Source: Alphaproteobacteria bacterium RIFCSPLOWO2_01_FULL_40_26 (GTDB lineage Bacteria > Pseudomonadota > Alphaproteobacteria > Rickettsiales > UBA1997). Taken from it: a stretch of 42,464 bases of DNA. The stretch is from NCBI GenBank assembly GCA_001767955.1, contig MEMO01000003.1, forward strand, positions 1 to 42,464, in the 5' to 3' direction. Below are positions 18,502-27,765 of the stretch, piece by piece (position 1 is the first letter of the stretch; each line of letters begins with the position of its first letter). The translations under genes and the position numbers were made by a program. The notes under the pieces are model-generated. The model did not search any database. It had not been told where the DNA came from and saw only the letters and a program-made list of their open reading frames with translations.

Positions 18502-19649
18502 CCAACGTTGAGCATTGCAGATAAAATTATATTCTCGATTTCATTGTCAGGAAATAAATCTTGTTTTGGATCGGGCGATAGTTTGATAACACAATTAAGA
18601 TTTTCATCATTCATAACCGCGTCAAAAATTGCGCCATTGTGGCCGGCGAGTAGGTAGCAGATCAACAAATTGATTTGAAGATCAGATTCCAGCTTTTGTG
18701 GATTAACCGAAAAAATATCACTGTTTTTTGGTCGGGTTATTTGGGTTAAATGCAGGTTTATAACATCTCCATTAGCAGAGATGGAGGTTTGTTTTGCATT
18801 TAGCGAGGAAGAAATTTCAAATAATTTTTTAATCAATTTCTGAAAAGTTTGGCGGTTAATTTTTATCTGCGATAATTCAGAAATCTGTAGTTGAACATTC
18901 AACTCGCCTTTTACCCCTTCCACCAACATGGCAAAATCGATAAGATTTGCGTCAAGATCATAAAGGCCTGTAGGTGAAATTTCTTTTTGCACTTTTTTGA
19001 TCAGGGCAAGAAAAAATTTTGTTTCGGAAATTTCATAATTGCCGAAATCATGCTGTGCAAAATCATTCCAGCTATCGGAATCATTGGTGCTTTCAGCGGC
19101 AAAGCGGTTGATAAAATTTGTCGTCGAATTTTCGCTGAACCGAATGAAATTCAAACTTTTGGCAAAAATAAGCAGCGATCTTATGCGATCAACTTTGGAG
19201 ATTCTTCTTCTCACCATGACCTTTTCATGCAGAAATCTGTTTTTTTCCAAACGCAATTCAAATAGTTCCAGCGCTTGTTTTAGCTCATGTTTGAGCATGC
19301 TATAGTCCCATGGCTTTTGAATATAGCGCAATATTTCTCCGCTATTTACCGCCTCTATTGCATCGGTTAAATCGGAATAGGCCGTGGTTAAAAGGCGGAT
19401 AATTTGTGGATATTGTTCGCGCAAAAAATGCAGTAATTTTACTCCATTTCCCCCTGGCATTCTTTGGTCGGTAAGCACAACCGCAATATCATGATGATTT
19501 GCAACAATTACTTTTTGTGCCTCGTCAACGCTTCCAGCGGTGAAAATGTTGAAATAGTTTTTTAGACCTTTTTCAAAATATTTTCTGGTATTCTCTTCAT
19601 CATCGACGAAGAGAATTTTGAAAGGCGATTTTGTAAGTTGCTCATTCAT
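18498..19649 (-). CDS. Response regulator: PhcR/PhcQ-like REC domain with a divergent C-terminal domain, possibly a degenerate kinase
   Basis: REC: ILFVDDEENTRKYFEKGLKNYFNIFTAGSVDEAQ...AVVLTDQRMPGGNGVKLL...RLLTTAYSDLTDAIEAVNSGEILRYIQKPWD; C-term DRIRSLLIFAKSLNFIRFSENS lies where an H-box would be expected. Confidence 0.85.
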   Translation of the reverse strand: MNEQLTKSPFKILFVDDEENTRKYFEKGLKNYFNIFTAGSVDEAQKVIVANHHDIAVVLTDQRMPGGNGVKLLHFLREQYPQIIRLLTTAYSDLTDAIEAVNSGEILRYIQKPWDYSMLKHELKQALELFELRLEKNRFLHEKVMVRRRISKVDRIRSLLIFAKSLNFIRFSENSTTNFINRFAAESTNDSDSWNDFAQHDFGNYEISETKFFLALIKKVQKEISPTGLYDLDANLIDFAMLVEGVKGELNVQLQISELSQIKINRQTFQKLIKKLFEISSSLNAKQTSISANGDVINLHLTQITRPKNSDIFSVNPQKLESDLQINLLICYLLAGHNGAIFDAVMNDENLNCVIKLSPDPKQDLFPDNEIENIILSAMLNVG

Positions 19650-19654
19650 AGATT

Positions 19655-20980
19655 TTAAATTGGTAAATCGAAATAAAACTCGCTCCCCTCACCCAAAACA
19701 CTTTTGGCGGCGAGGTTTCCGTTATGATTTTTGATAATTGTGTGGCTGACGCTTAAACCCAAGCCCAAACCTTTTCCGATTTCGCTAGTAGTAAAAAACG
19801 GGTCAAAAATTTTTTGCAATGTTTCTTCATTCATGCCGATTCCGTTATCAGAAACTGAAACAATTACTCGATCATTTTCCTGCTTTGTTGAAATTATGAT
19901 TTTACCATTTTCTCTTTTAGCCTTATTGATTGCCTTATCAGCATTAGTAATCAAATTAATTAAAACCTGAACAATATGAGATTTAGACGCCCTAACCATC
20001 AGATCTTGCGGTACATTAACAATTTTTTCGATATCCTCGGTTTCATGCGCAGTAAACCTCATAGTACTTTCAATTGCTTCATGGATTTTAAACTGAAATT
20101 GCCTATCCGCTTCTTGCGGATAGGCAAAGGCGCGTAAGTCAGTGATGATATTTTTTATGCGCATCATGCCGTTCTCAATATCCGCTGCCGTCTCTTTCAA
20201 GTCAGCATCAGAGCTGACATTGGGGTCCATCTTCATCACCTGCAAAGCGGTAATTGCGTAGTTTAGGGGATTATTAACCTCATGAAGAAGACCAGCAGAA
20301 AGATTTCCAACAGCGCTGATTCTTTCACTGTGGACTAGTTGAGCTTGAGCTGTTTTTAATTTTCCTAATGTTGTTCTTAAATCGAAGTTAATACGGAATT
20401 CATTAAAACGTAAAATAACATTTAAATAACTAGCAACGATGCAAAAAGTGTTTGTTGAGATTAGAAAGAATAAATTATTTACCAATAGCGGTAAATGGTA
20501 GGGAGTTCCGTGAACTTGATGATCAACAATCAATGTCAAGAAGTATAATACCAAACAGGATAACAATATTGTGCAGGTTTCAAAAAAGGTGTAAGGAATA
20601 ACTATTGTAATAGCAACTATAGCTAAAGTAAGTCCTGCATAATATGGCGAGGTTGCGCCATCATGAGTTATGAAGATTAGAATATTAATTTGAGTAAGTA
20701 TGGTAATTATTACCAACATTACCGCAAAGCGCATATTTTTAATCCATGGCCGATAGAAAATAGCTAGAAAATATGCGGTTAAGATAGCATCAAAAACAAT
20801 TCTGGATTTGATAAGAGTTGAAGCGGTTTGCGGATATAAAGTTAAATCCAGAATGCCAAACAGCGCTATGAATAACAGCGCCAATAGAATAACAATTTTT
20901 AGTCTTTTCTTGCGAAGGTCGGAAAAATATATGTTGTAAGAGACAAGAATTTCTTGATCTATTTGTTGATTTCCAAACAT
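19655..20980 (-). CDS. Membrane sensor histidine kinase with N-terminal multi-TM domain (PhcS/CqsS/LqsS-like architecture)
   Basis: About six hydrophobic helices incl. HDGATSPYYAGLTLAIVAI; H-box SAVGNLSAGLLHEVNNPLNYA; N/G boxes LINLITNADKAI, VSDNGIGM, FDPFFTTSEIGKGLGLGLSVSHTIIKNHNG. Confidence 0.92.
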   Translation of the reverse strand: MFGNQQIDQEILVSYNIYFSDLRKKRLKIVILLALLFIALFGILDLTLYPQTASTLIKSRIVFDAILTAYFLAIFYRPWIKNMRFAVMLVIITILTQINILIFITHDGATSPYYAGLTLAIVAITIVIPYTFFETCTILLSCLVLYFLTLIVDHQVHGTPYHLPLLVNNLFFLISTNTFCIVASYLNVILRFNEFRINFDLRTTLGKLKTAQAQLVHSERISAVGNLSAGLLHEVNNPLNYAITALQVMKMDPNVSSDADLKETAADIENGMMRIKNIITDLRAFAYPQEADRQFQFKIHEAIESTMRFTAHETEDIEKIVNVPQDLMVRASKSHIVQVLINLITNADKAINKAKRENGKIIISTKQENDRVIVSVSDNGIGMNEETLQKIFDPFFTTSEIGKGLGLGLSVSHTIIKNHNGNLAAKSVLGEGSEFYFDLPI

Positions 20981-22332
20981 AAGTTCACACCGGTTTCATC
21001 AGTGAATAATTTTTGACTTCCTAATCCAGGAACTAATGAACTCATATTAGCTTCATCACGGTAGATAAGGTTCCACTCCAATAACATCTCCATTATTTTA
21101 TTATCTTTGTTGTTGCTGTGCATATTGGTTACTAATACTGTGCCGCCAAGTTTAATCATGGTAAAAAATAATTTAATTAATTTGCTACAAATCCGGTCAG
21201 AAAGATAATCGAATAATCCTGAGCAATAAACTAAATCATATTTTTCCTCTTCTTTCTGAAGAGAAACACTTCTTTTTAATAATTCGTGGACTGAATTTAT
21301 CTCTCCATAAATTTCGCATGACTTTCCTTTTGCGGCTTGAAGAGATTGATTTACTGCAAAGTCAAGAGTTTCTTGGTTAAAATCCAATAGCGTAAAATGG
21401 CATTTGATCTTTGGATTGTTGTTATTCAAAAATTTTTTTATCTCGAGAGCCGGGCCACAACCAATACTTAAAGAACGAAATTCTTCGCCACGACTTTCCG
21501 CTTCATTAATCTTTTTGGTAATTAACTTAACCAGTTGTACGGTTCGATTCTTCACACAATTAGCTATAGGAATGTTGGTGTAAAAAACATTGATGAATTT
21601 TGTAAAAAGATTTGGACCTTCCGCATTTTCTCTCTGAATCATTCTCATCATCTCGTAATCCCCAGCATAACCAAGCGGTTTAGAGTAAGCGCGATGTGGA
21701 AATGGTGAAGACATAAAAAATTGATGTAGCAAATCCTGTACAAAAATCATGTAATGATGGAATCTATCTTGATCTACAGACATGCCTGAATGATGTAATT
21801 TACAACACATCTCATACATTTTTTCAAAAAGTAATTTGAAGTTCTGTAATAGAAATTCAGCATTAACATCAATTTTTGCGGTTGCAAAATCAGGCTCAAG
21901 CTTTTCAAACCAAGCACGTAATCCTAAAAGAAATGAGCGAACCGCAATAACTGATGTCTTAAATTCAGCATCAATATTTTGTTCTGAATCAAAATTTTTG
22001 AACAGGTAATTAATTTCGGCTTCAATTTCTTCGCGGGAGGAAACATCAATATTGTTCTTCCAGAAATTTTCATAAAGTGTGGCATAAACCACTAAAATTA
22101 TGCCGGTATTGACCGTGTTGGTTACTGTGGCTTTGCCCTGATAAATTTTTTTCTCGACTCTGACAATCGTTAAATCTGAAAGCACCTCGCTCATTTGCAC
22201 CAATGAATACGGGTTATAAACTTCAAAAATAATTTGGTTGATGGAAAGCTTCAGCAAAGTGCCTCTTACTTTTATTCCCTGACTATTGACAAAAGTTACA
22301 AATTCTCCGCCAGCAAGATTTTTTTTCTCCAT
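20959..22332 (-). CDS. Class I SAM-dependent methyltransferase with PilZ-like N-terminus, PhcB-like (candidate 3-hydroxy fatty acid methyl ester synthase)
   Basis: SAM motif LSIGCGPALEIKKFL, LLDFNQETLDFA, DLVYCSGLFDYLSDRICSKLIKLFFTMIKLGGTVLVTNMH; conserved-looking HRAYSKPLGYAGDYEMMRMIQRENAEGPNLFTKFINVFY; N-term GEFVTFVNSQGIKVRGTLLKLSINQIIFEVYNP resembles PilZ; overlaps the kinase ORF by 22 bp. Confidence 0.7.
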   Translation of the reverse strand: MEKKNLAGGEFVTFVNSQGIKVRGTLLKLSINQIIFEVYNPYSLVQMSEVLSDLTIVRVEKKIYQGKATVTNTVNTGIILVVYATLYENFWKNNIDVSSREEIEAEINYLFKNFDSEQNIDAEFKTSVIAVRSFLLGLRAWFEKLEPDFATAKIDVNAEFLLQNFKLLFEKMYEMCCKLHHSGMSVDQDRFHHYMIFVQDLLHQFFMSSPFPHRAYSKPLGYAGDYEMMRMIQRENAEGPNLFTKFINVFYTNIPIANCVKNRTVQLVKLITKKINEAESRGEEFRSLSIGCGPALEIKKFLNNNNPKIKCHFTLLDFNQETLDFAVNQSLQAAKGKSCEIYGEINSVHELLKRSVSLQKEEEKYDLVYCSGLFDYLSDRICSKLIKLFFTMIKLGGTVLVTNMHSNNKDNKIMEMLLEWNLIYRDEANMSSLVPGLGSQKLFTDETGVNLCLEINK

Positions 22333-22467
22333 TGCTAAATTTATTTTTTATGTCTCATTTTGAGGCTAATACCAGGTTTTGATATTTAATTTGGGGTTAT
22401 TTTATTTATCTCAAAAGAAACAAATTAAAATACAGTTAAAGACGATCGTAAAGGAGTTCTTTACCTC

Positions 22468-22575
22468 TAGAGCCTGTATTCAAATTCATTCGTCTCCGAT
22501 TTTTTAGGAAATTTTTAGCGATCGAAAAAAAATTTACAAAAAAGCGGGGGCGAATGAATTTGAATACAGGCTCTA
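22468..22575. repeat. 108-bp palindromic element, family C (TAGAGCCTGTATTCAAATTCATTCG ends)
   Basis: TAGAGCCTGTATTCAAATTCATTCG ... CGAATGAATTTGAATACAGGCTCTA in the divergent promoter region. Confidence 0.88.
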
Positions 22576-22593
22576 AAATCTATAGGTTTTTCC

Positions 22594-24555
22594 ATGTCTC
22601 AAAATCAGAAACGAAATCTTCTTATTCTCTTCGTCGATGATGAAGAAAATTCAGTAAAGTATTTTCAAAAAGCTTTTGGCAATCATTTTAATATTATTGC
22701 TACCACTGATCTTGATGAAGCATGGGATATTTTCAAAAAAAGAAACAGTGAAATAGCGGCTGTTATTTCAGACCAAAGAATGCCAAAAGGCAGTGGAATT
22801 GAATTTTTGGTGCGAGTTAAGGGAGAAAATAGAGACATTATAAGAATTATAACCACAGCCTATGCAAACCTGGAAGACAGCATTGGTGCTATCAATAAAA
22901 GCAATGTTTTTGCCTATTTGACCAAGCCGTGGAATTTTGAAGAAGTCCACGACACCTTGAACCGCGCTTTGGAACAATTTGAAAATAGAAAAAATTATTT
23001 GGCATTAAGCGGCTTTATCGCCCATGAAATGCGCAATCCTCTTCATGCGGTAAAACAATCAACCGACCTCATAAGGCAGAAATTAGCCGTTGCTAATCTC
23101 AATGAGAGATATTGCTGCAATAGCACCAGCAACGAGAAGGTTACTCCTTTAACAAGGAATGATTTTGACGAAATCATTTCGTATCTTGGCATAACCAATT
23201 CTTCAGCTAATCGTGGCAATGTAATCATCGATATGATTCTTGGCAGCATTAGGCAAAAACCAATCAATGTCGGAGATTTCAAGAATATTGCTGCATCGGA
23301 AATGTTAAAGATCGCGATGTTGGAATATAGCTTTACCGAAGATGAGAAAAAAAGAGTTAAAATCGAGATTAAGCCAGAAGATGATTTTAACATCAGATGT
23401 GACAAGATTTTGCTTAGTTATGTTTTTTTTAACCTTTTTAGAAATTCGTTTTTTTACTTAAAATCCCATCCTGATTTAAAGATAACAATCAGAGCTGAAT
23501 CCAATCGTGATGATTATAACAAAATCTATTTTCGTGATAATGGCCCAGGCATTTCTGCAAATAATTTGCCTCATTTGTTTGAGGCCTTTTCAACTTATGG
23601 CAAGGAAGAGGGCACCGGACTTGGTCTGGCATTTTGTAAGAAAACCATGGAAAATTTTGATGGCGCGATTTCTTGCAATTCAAAGCAAGGAGAATTTAGC
23701 GAATTCACTTTGGCTTTCCCCAAAAATATTGAAGCAAAACAGGTTAATCACATTCTTTTGGTGGATGATCAGGAAACCACTCTGCTAATTACCAAAAAAC
23801 TTTTGGAAGATAATCTCGAGTCTGTCTGTTGCGATATGGCAAAAAACGGAATCGAGGCTTTAAAAATGCTTAAGGAACGTGATTACAAGATAATTCTAAT
23901 GGATATAGAAATGCCGGAAATGGATGGAATTGCCGCAGCAAAAGCGATTAGAGAATTTGATCTTGCAACGCCAATAGTGGCATATTCATCAAAAAATTTG
24001 AGATTGGTGATTGAGTCATTAAAAAAATCCCAATTTAGCGCTTATGTGGCAAAAACCAATGCAGCCAATATCATGATCAGAACTATTTTCAAATGGAGCG
24101 CAATCAAAATCAAAAATCCTTTGATCGACAAGGAAGAAACTAAAAAAATTTTAGAAAATAAAAATATCCTGCTGGTTGATGATGACAGTGCAAATCTGGC
24201 GTTAACGGCAAAATTTTTACGTAATCATAAAGTCAAGGTTGATGAGGCCAAAAACGGACAGGAAGCATTGCAAATGAATAAAGATAAAGCCTATGACGCA
24301 ATTGTGATGGACATAGAAATGCCGGAAATAAACGGCATTATGGCGGTAAAAGAAATTAGAAAATTGCAACGGCAAAATAACCTAAAATTAATTCCGATAA
24401 TTGCCTTCACCGGCGATAATGACGATGAAAAAATAATAAGAATTTTAAATGCCGGATTTGATGATTATTTCATGAAAGGAGAAGATCCGTCGCAATTACT
24501 TGAAACCATTTCGATCTGGAATGAGGTGGATCGCGATGGGTTGATTGATTTTTAA
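22594..24555 (+). CDS. Hybrid signalling protein REC-histidine kinase-REC-REC (PhcR-like N-terminal part)
   Basis: N-term REC LILFVDDEENSVKYFQKAFGN...SDQRMPKGSGIEFL...KPWNFEEV; H-box LSGFIAHEMRNPLHAVKQS; ATPase boxes; two C-terminal RECs (ILLVDDQETTLLI...MDIEMPEMDGIAAA; ILLVDDDSANLAL...MDIEMPEINGIMAV). Confidence 0.9.
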   Translation: MSQNQKRNLLILFVDDEENSVKYFQKAFGNHFNIIATTDLDEAWDIFKKRNSEIAAVISDQRMPKGSGIEFLVRVKGENRDIIRIITTAYANLEDSIGAINKSNVFAYLTKPWNFEEVHDTLNRALEQFENRKNYLALSGFIAHEMRNPLHAVKQSTDLIRQKLAVANLNERYCCNSTSNEKVTPLTRNDFDEIISYLGITNSSANRGNVIIDMILGSIRQKPINVGDFKNIAASEMLKIAMLEYSFTEDEKKRVKIEIKPEDDFNIRCDKILLSYVFFNLFRNSFFYLKSHPDLKITIRAESNRDDYNKIYFRDNGPGISANNLPHLFEAFSTYGKEEGTGLGLAFCKKTMENFDGAISCNSKQGEFSEFTLAFPKNIEAKQVNHILLVDDQETTLLITKKLLEDNLESVCCDMAKNGIEALKMLKERDYKIILMDIEMPEMDGIAAAKAIREFDLATPIVAYSSKNLRLVIESLKKSQFSAYVAKTNAANIMIRTIFKWSAIKIKNPLIDKEETKKILENKNILLVDDDSANLALTAKFLRNHKVKVDEAKNGQEALQMNKDKAYDAIVMDIEMPEINGIMAVKEIRKLQRQNNLKLIPIIAFTGDNDDEKIIRILNAGFDDYFMKGEDPSQLLETISIWNEVDRDGLIDF

Positions 24556-24570
24556 AAACTCGAACAATCT

Positions 24571-24899
24571 TAGAACCTGTCCTAAATCTTTTTTAACCCC
24601 ATATTTTACCCTGTTTTTGCTTATTTTTTGACAAAATTATTCACCGTATTTCCAGATACGCTTCATAATTTTGTCAAAAAAGCGCTAAAAACATGCTAGA
24701 GCCTGTCTTAAAACCCACCGCGCCTCGCTTTTCCATAAATTTTGGCTCGTTTTTTGGCAAAATTTTTTGCAGTATGTTGAATACAGCGGCAAAATTTTGC
24801 CAAAAAGTCGCTCAAAATTTATGGAAAATCGAGACACGTTGGGTTTTAAGACAGGCTCTAAAATCTGGGGTTAAAAAAGATTCAGGACAGGTTCTTAAC
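24571..24899. repeat. Palindromic element family D (TTAGAACCTGTCCTAAATCTTTTTTAACCCC ends) interrupted by a family B element
   Basis: Left TAGAACCTGTCCTAAATCTTTTTTAACCCCA; right TGGGGTTAAAAAAGATTCAGGACAGGTTCTTA. Confidence 0.8.
24696..24860. repeat. 165-bp palindromic MITE-like element, family B copy 1
   Basis: TAGAGCCTGTCTTAAAACCCACCG...CGTTGGGTTTTAAGACAGGCTCTA; recurs at 30192 and 38374. Confidence 0.92.
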
Positions 24900-24914
24900 A
24901 AATTTATTCCAATA

Positions 24915-26111
24915 ATGATTAAAAAAATATTTTTTATCACCCTGCTAATAAGCAATGGCTCCCTTGCGGCCGGATATTCTACCGGAATTTATTCAACATC
25001 GGGATTGGGAAATTCTTATGCCGGATCAGTTACGGGAATTCACGATGCCAGCGATGTTTTTTTTAATCCGGCAATATCGGCCAATTTGGCAAATTCCGAA
25101 CTTATTGTTTCAGAAACCTATCTAAAGATTAACAGCAAACCAGAGCATGTGAGCAGCAATAAATCCGGAATTAATGAAAACAACGCCGGTGTTGATTCGC
25201 AAATTCCCGAACTTTTCTTTGCAATGCCGATAAATAAAAAGATGGCTTTTGCTTTAGCCATAACTTCGCCTTTTGGACTCGCAACCAAATATGACCAAAA
25301 CTGGGTTGGAAGATATCATGCGGTTGAAAGCTCAATTGCGACTGTAAATTTCAATCCATCGCTTTCTTACAAATTCTTTGATGATCTTTCCGTTGGCGTC
25401 GGCCTTGTTGCTCAATATTACAAAACAACCTTAACCAAAATGGTTAATATCGGCTATGATGCGATTGGCAAGGCGCATGGCAGCGATTTAGGCTATGGAT
25501 ATAATTTGGGGGCAAGTTACAGATTTGATGAATATCTCAAATTTGGCGTTGGTTATCGTTCAAAAATCGATCATACTTTAATCGGAACCTCGCAAATTAT
25601 CAATTTTGCTTATTCCGATATTCAGGCCAAAACCACAACCCCGGAAAGTTTGGTTGCCGGTATTGCCTTCAAAGCGGATAAAAATCTTGAATTAGCCTAT
25701 GATGCAAACTGGACACGCTGGTCGCGCTTAAAAAAACTTTCAATTCACGCTTATCAAAATTCAATTTTAAGCGAAACTGCAACCTTCAATTGGCACGATT
25801 CTTTTCTTCACTCAATTGGTGCTAATTTTACATTAAACGATCAATGGCTGATCAGATCAGGGCTTGCTTACGAAAAGGATGCAACCAGCGATTCGGCCAG
25901 AGATCCAAAAATTCCAACCAGCGACAGAGTTTGGATCAGCGCCGGATTCAATTACAAAATCAATAAAAGTTGGGAAATCGACGTCGCCTATGTTCACCAA
26001 TTTTTTAAAACCGCAAAAGTTGATTTAATCAATGCAAGCGCAGGAAATTTAAACGCTCATTACAAAACCAGAGTTGATGTATTCTCGATAGCGGCGAAAC
26101 AGATGTTTTAA
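24915..26111 (+). CDS. fadL: FadL/OmpP1/TodX-family outer membrane transporter
   Basis: Signal peptide [93 protein letters not shown] with terminal Phe; upstream ORF extension is repeat DNA. Confidence 0.88.
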   Translation: MIKKIFFITLLISNGSLAAGYSTGIYSTSGLGNSYAGSVTGIHDASDVFFNPAISANLANSELIVSETYLKINSKPEHVSSNKSGINENNAGVDSQIPELFFAMPINKKMAFALAITSPFGLATKYDQNWVGRYHAVESSIATVNFNPSLSYKFFDDLSVGVGLVAQYYKTTLTKMVNIGYDAIGKAHGSDLGYGYNLGASYRFDEYLKFGVGYRSKIDHTLIGTSQIINFAYSDIQAKTTTPESLVAGIAFKADKNLELAYDANWTRWSRLKKLSIHAYQNSILSETATFNWHDSFLHSIGANFTLNDQWLIRSGLAYEKDATSDSARDPKIPTSDRVWISAGFNYKINKSWEIDVAYVHQFFKTAKVDLINASAGNLNAHYKTRVDVFSIAAKQMF

Positions 26112-26154
26112 AATATTTTTGCAATTACTAAAACGCCGCGCATTTTATTTTCTC

Positions 26155-27765
26155 ATGGCACGAAAATCTAAAACTTCTCCTATGTCTTTAAAAATTGATA
26201 TTCCACAACCCGATATGTTAAAGCCGAGAATCGTGATTTTTGGCGTTGGCGGGGCGGGTGGCAATGCCATCAACAACATGATGCGCGCCAATCTCGAAGG
26301 TGTCGAATTTGTGGCGGCAAATACTGATGCTCAAGCTTTAAACAATTCTCTTGCCGCTAACAAAATTCAATTGGGCATGAAAACTACCAAAGGTCTTGGA
26401 GCTGGCTCTTTTCCTGATCGCGGACGTGCGGCAGCGGAAGAAAATGTTTCCGAAATTGAAAGATTTCTGGAAGATGCGCATATGATTTTTATCGCTGCCG
26501 GCATGGGTGGAGGAACCGGCACCGGCGCTGCTCCAGTGATTGCCAAACTGGCGCGTGAACGCGATATTTTAACTGTTGGCGTTGTTACCAAGCCATTTCA
26601 TTTTGAAGGCAAATATCGCATGGAAACCGCCGGATCAGGCATCGAAGAATTAAAAAAATACGTTGACACTTTGATTGTCATCCCGAATCAAAATCTTTTC
26701 AGAATTGCCAATGAGCATACAACTTTTGAATCGGCTTTCAAAATGGCCGATGATGTTTTGCATGCGGGAGTGCGTGGTATCACTGATCTCATCACTATGC
26801 CTGGTTTGGTGAATCTCGATTTTGCCGACATCAGAACCATCATGACCAAAATGGGCAAAGCCATGATGGGAACCGGCGAAGCCACCGGCGAAAACCGCGC
26901 CATTGCCGCTTGTGATGCGGCAATTTCCAATCCTTTGCTTGACGATATTTCAATAAAAGGTGCCAAAGGTGTTTTGGTTAATATGACCGGCGGGCCTGAT
27001 ATGACCTTGTTTGAAGCCGATATGGCAGTTAACGCTATCAAGAAAGAAGTGGATGCAAGCGCTAACATAATTTTTGGATCAGCTTTTAACGAAAACATGA
27101 AAGGCAAGATCAGAATTTCAGTTGTGGCCACCGGAATTGACGCTGAAGAATTCAAACGCGAATCTTTAAGAAACGAAACCAGTCAAGAGCCAAGCAGATT
27201 TAGAGTGGATTTCGATGAGGATGAAATCAAATCAGAAACCAAAACATTTTTTGATCCCGGAATTTCCAATCACCCTGAAGAAAATCTTGAGGAAATCAGC
27301 GCGGTAAATTTCCAGCCAAAAAAATCCTACCTTAAGGAAGCAAATCAAAATTATGGCAAGATAGAAGATAAATCTCCGGTTGCAGATGGGGATGGTTTTA
27401 TGCAGGTGAGTTTTTTTGGTGATGAAATTGCTGAAAAAATCGCCAATGAGGAAACACAAAAAATTGAAACTAAAAAACCGCTAAAATCTACTAAAGCCAA
27501 ATCAAAAAAAGATGCTTCCGGTTTTAGTCTTTTCAGCTTTATGAACACCGGAAAATCTGAAGAAAAAGAGTTTGAAGAGATTGTCAAAGAAGAACCAAAA
27601 CAATCTAAAGAAATTGAAGTACAAGTTAAGCCTGAAGAGGCCGAAAAAAAACGCCGCCAGTTTTTTACCGCAACGGTTTTTGATGAAGAGAAAAGCCAGA
27701 ATGATAATAGCAAATTTGATGATGATATCCTGAATGTTCCGGCGTTTTTTCGACGCAAAAAATGA
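26155..27765 (+). CDS. ftsZ: Cell division protein FtsZ with extended C-terminal linker
   Basis: [41 protein letters not shown], conserved C-terminal tip [13 protein letters not shown] 26182 is an alternative start. Confidence 0.95.
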   Translation: MARKSKTSPMSLKIDIPQPDMLKPRIVIFGVGGAGGNAINNMMRANLEGVEFVAANTDAQALNNSLAANKIQLGMKTTKGLGAGSFPDRGRAAAEENVSEIERFLEDAHMIFIAAGMGGGTGTGAAPVIAKLARERDILTVGVVTKPFHFEGKYRMETAGSGIEELKKYVDTLIVIPNQNLFRIANEHTTFESAFKMADDVLHAGVRGITDLITMPGLVNLDFADIRTIMTKMGKAMMGTGEATGENRAIAACDAAISNPLLDDISIKGAKGVLVNMTGGPDMTLFEADMAVNAIKKEVDASANIIFGSAFNENMKGKIRISVVATGIDAEEFKRESLRNETSQEPSRFRVDFDEDEIKSETKTFFDPGISNHPEENLEEISAVNFQPKKSYLKEANQNYGKIEDKSPVADGDGFMQVSFFGDEIAEKIANEETQKIETKKPLKSTKAKSKKDASGFSLFSFMNTGKSEEKEFEEIVKEEPKQSKEIEVQVKPEEAEKKRRQFFTATVFDEEKSQNDNSKFDDDILNVPAFFRRKK

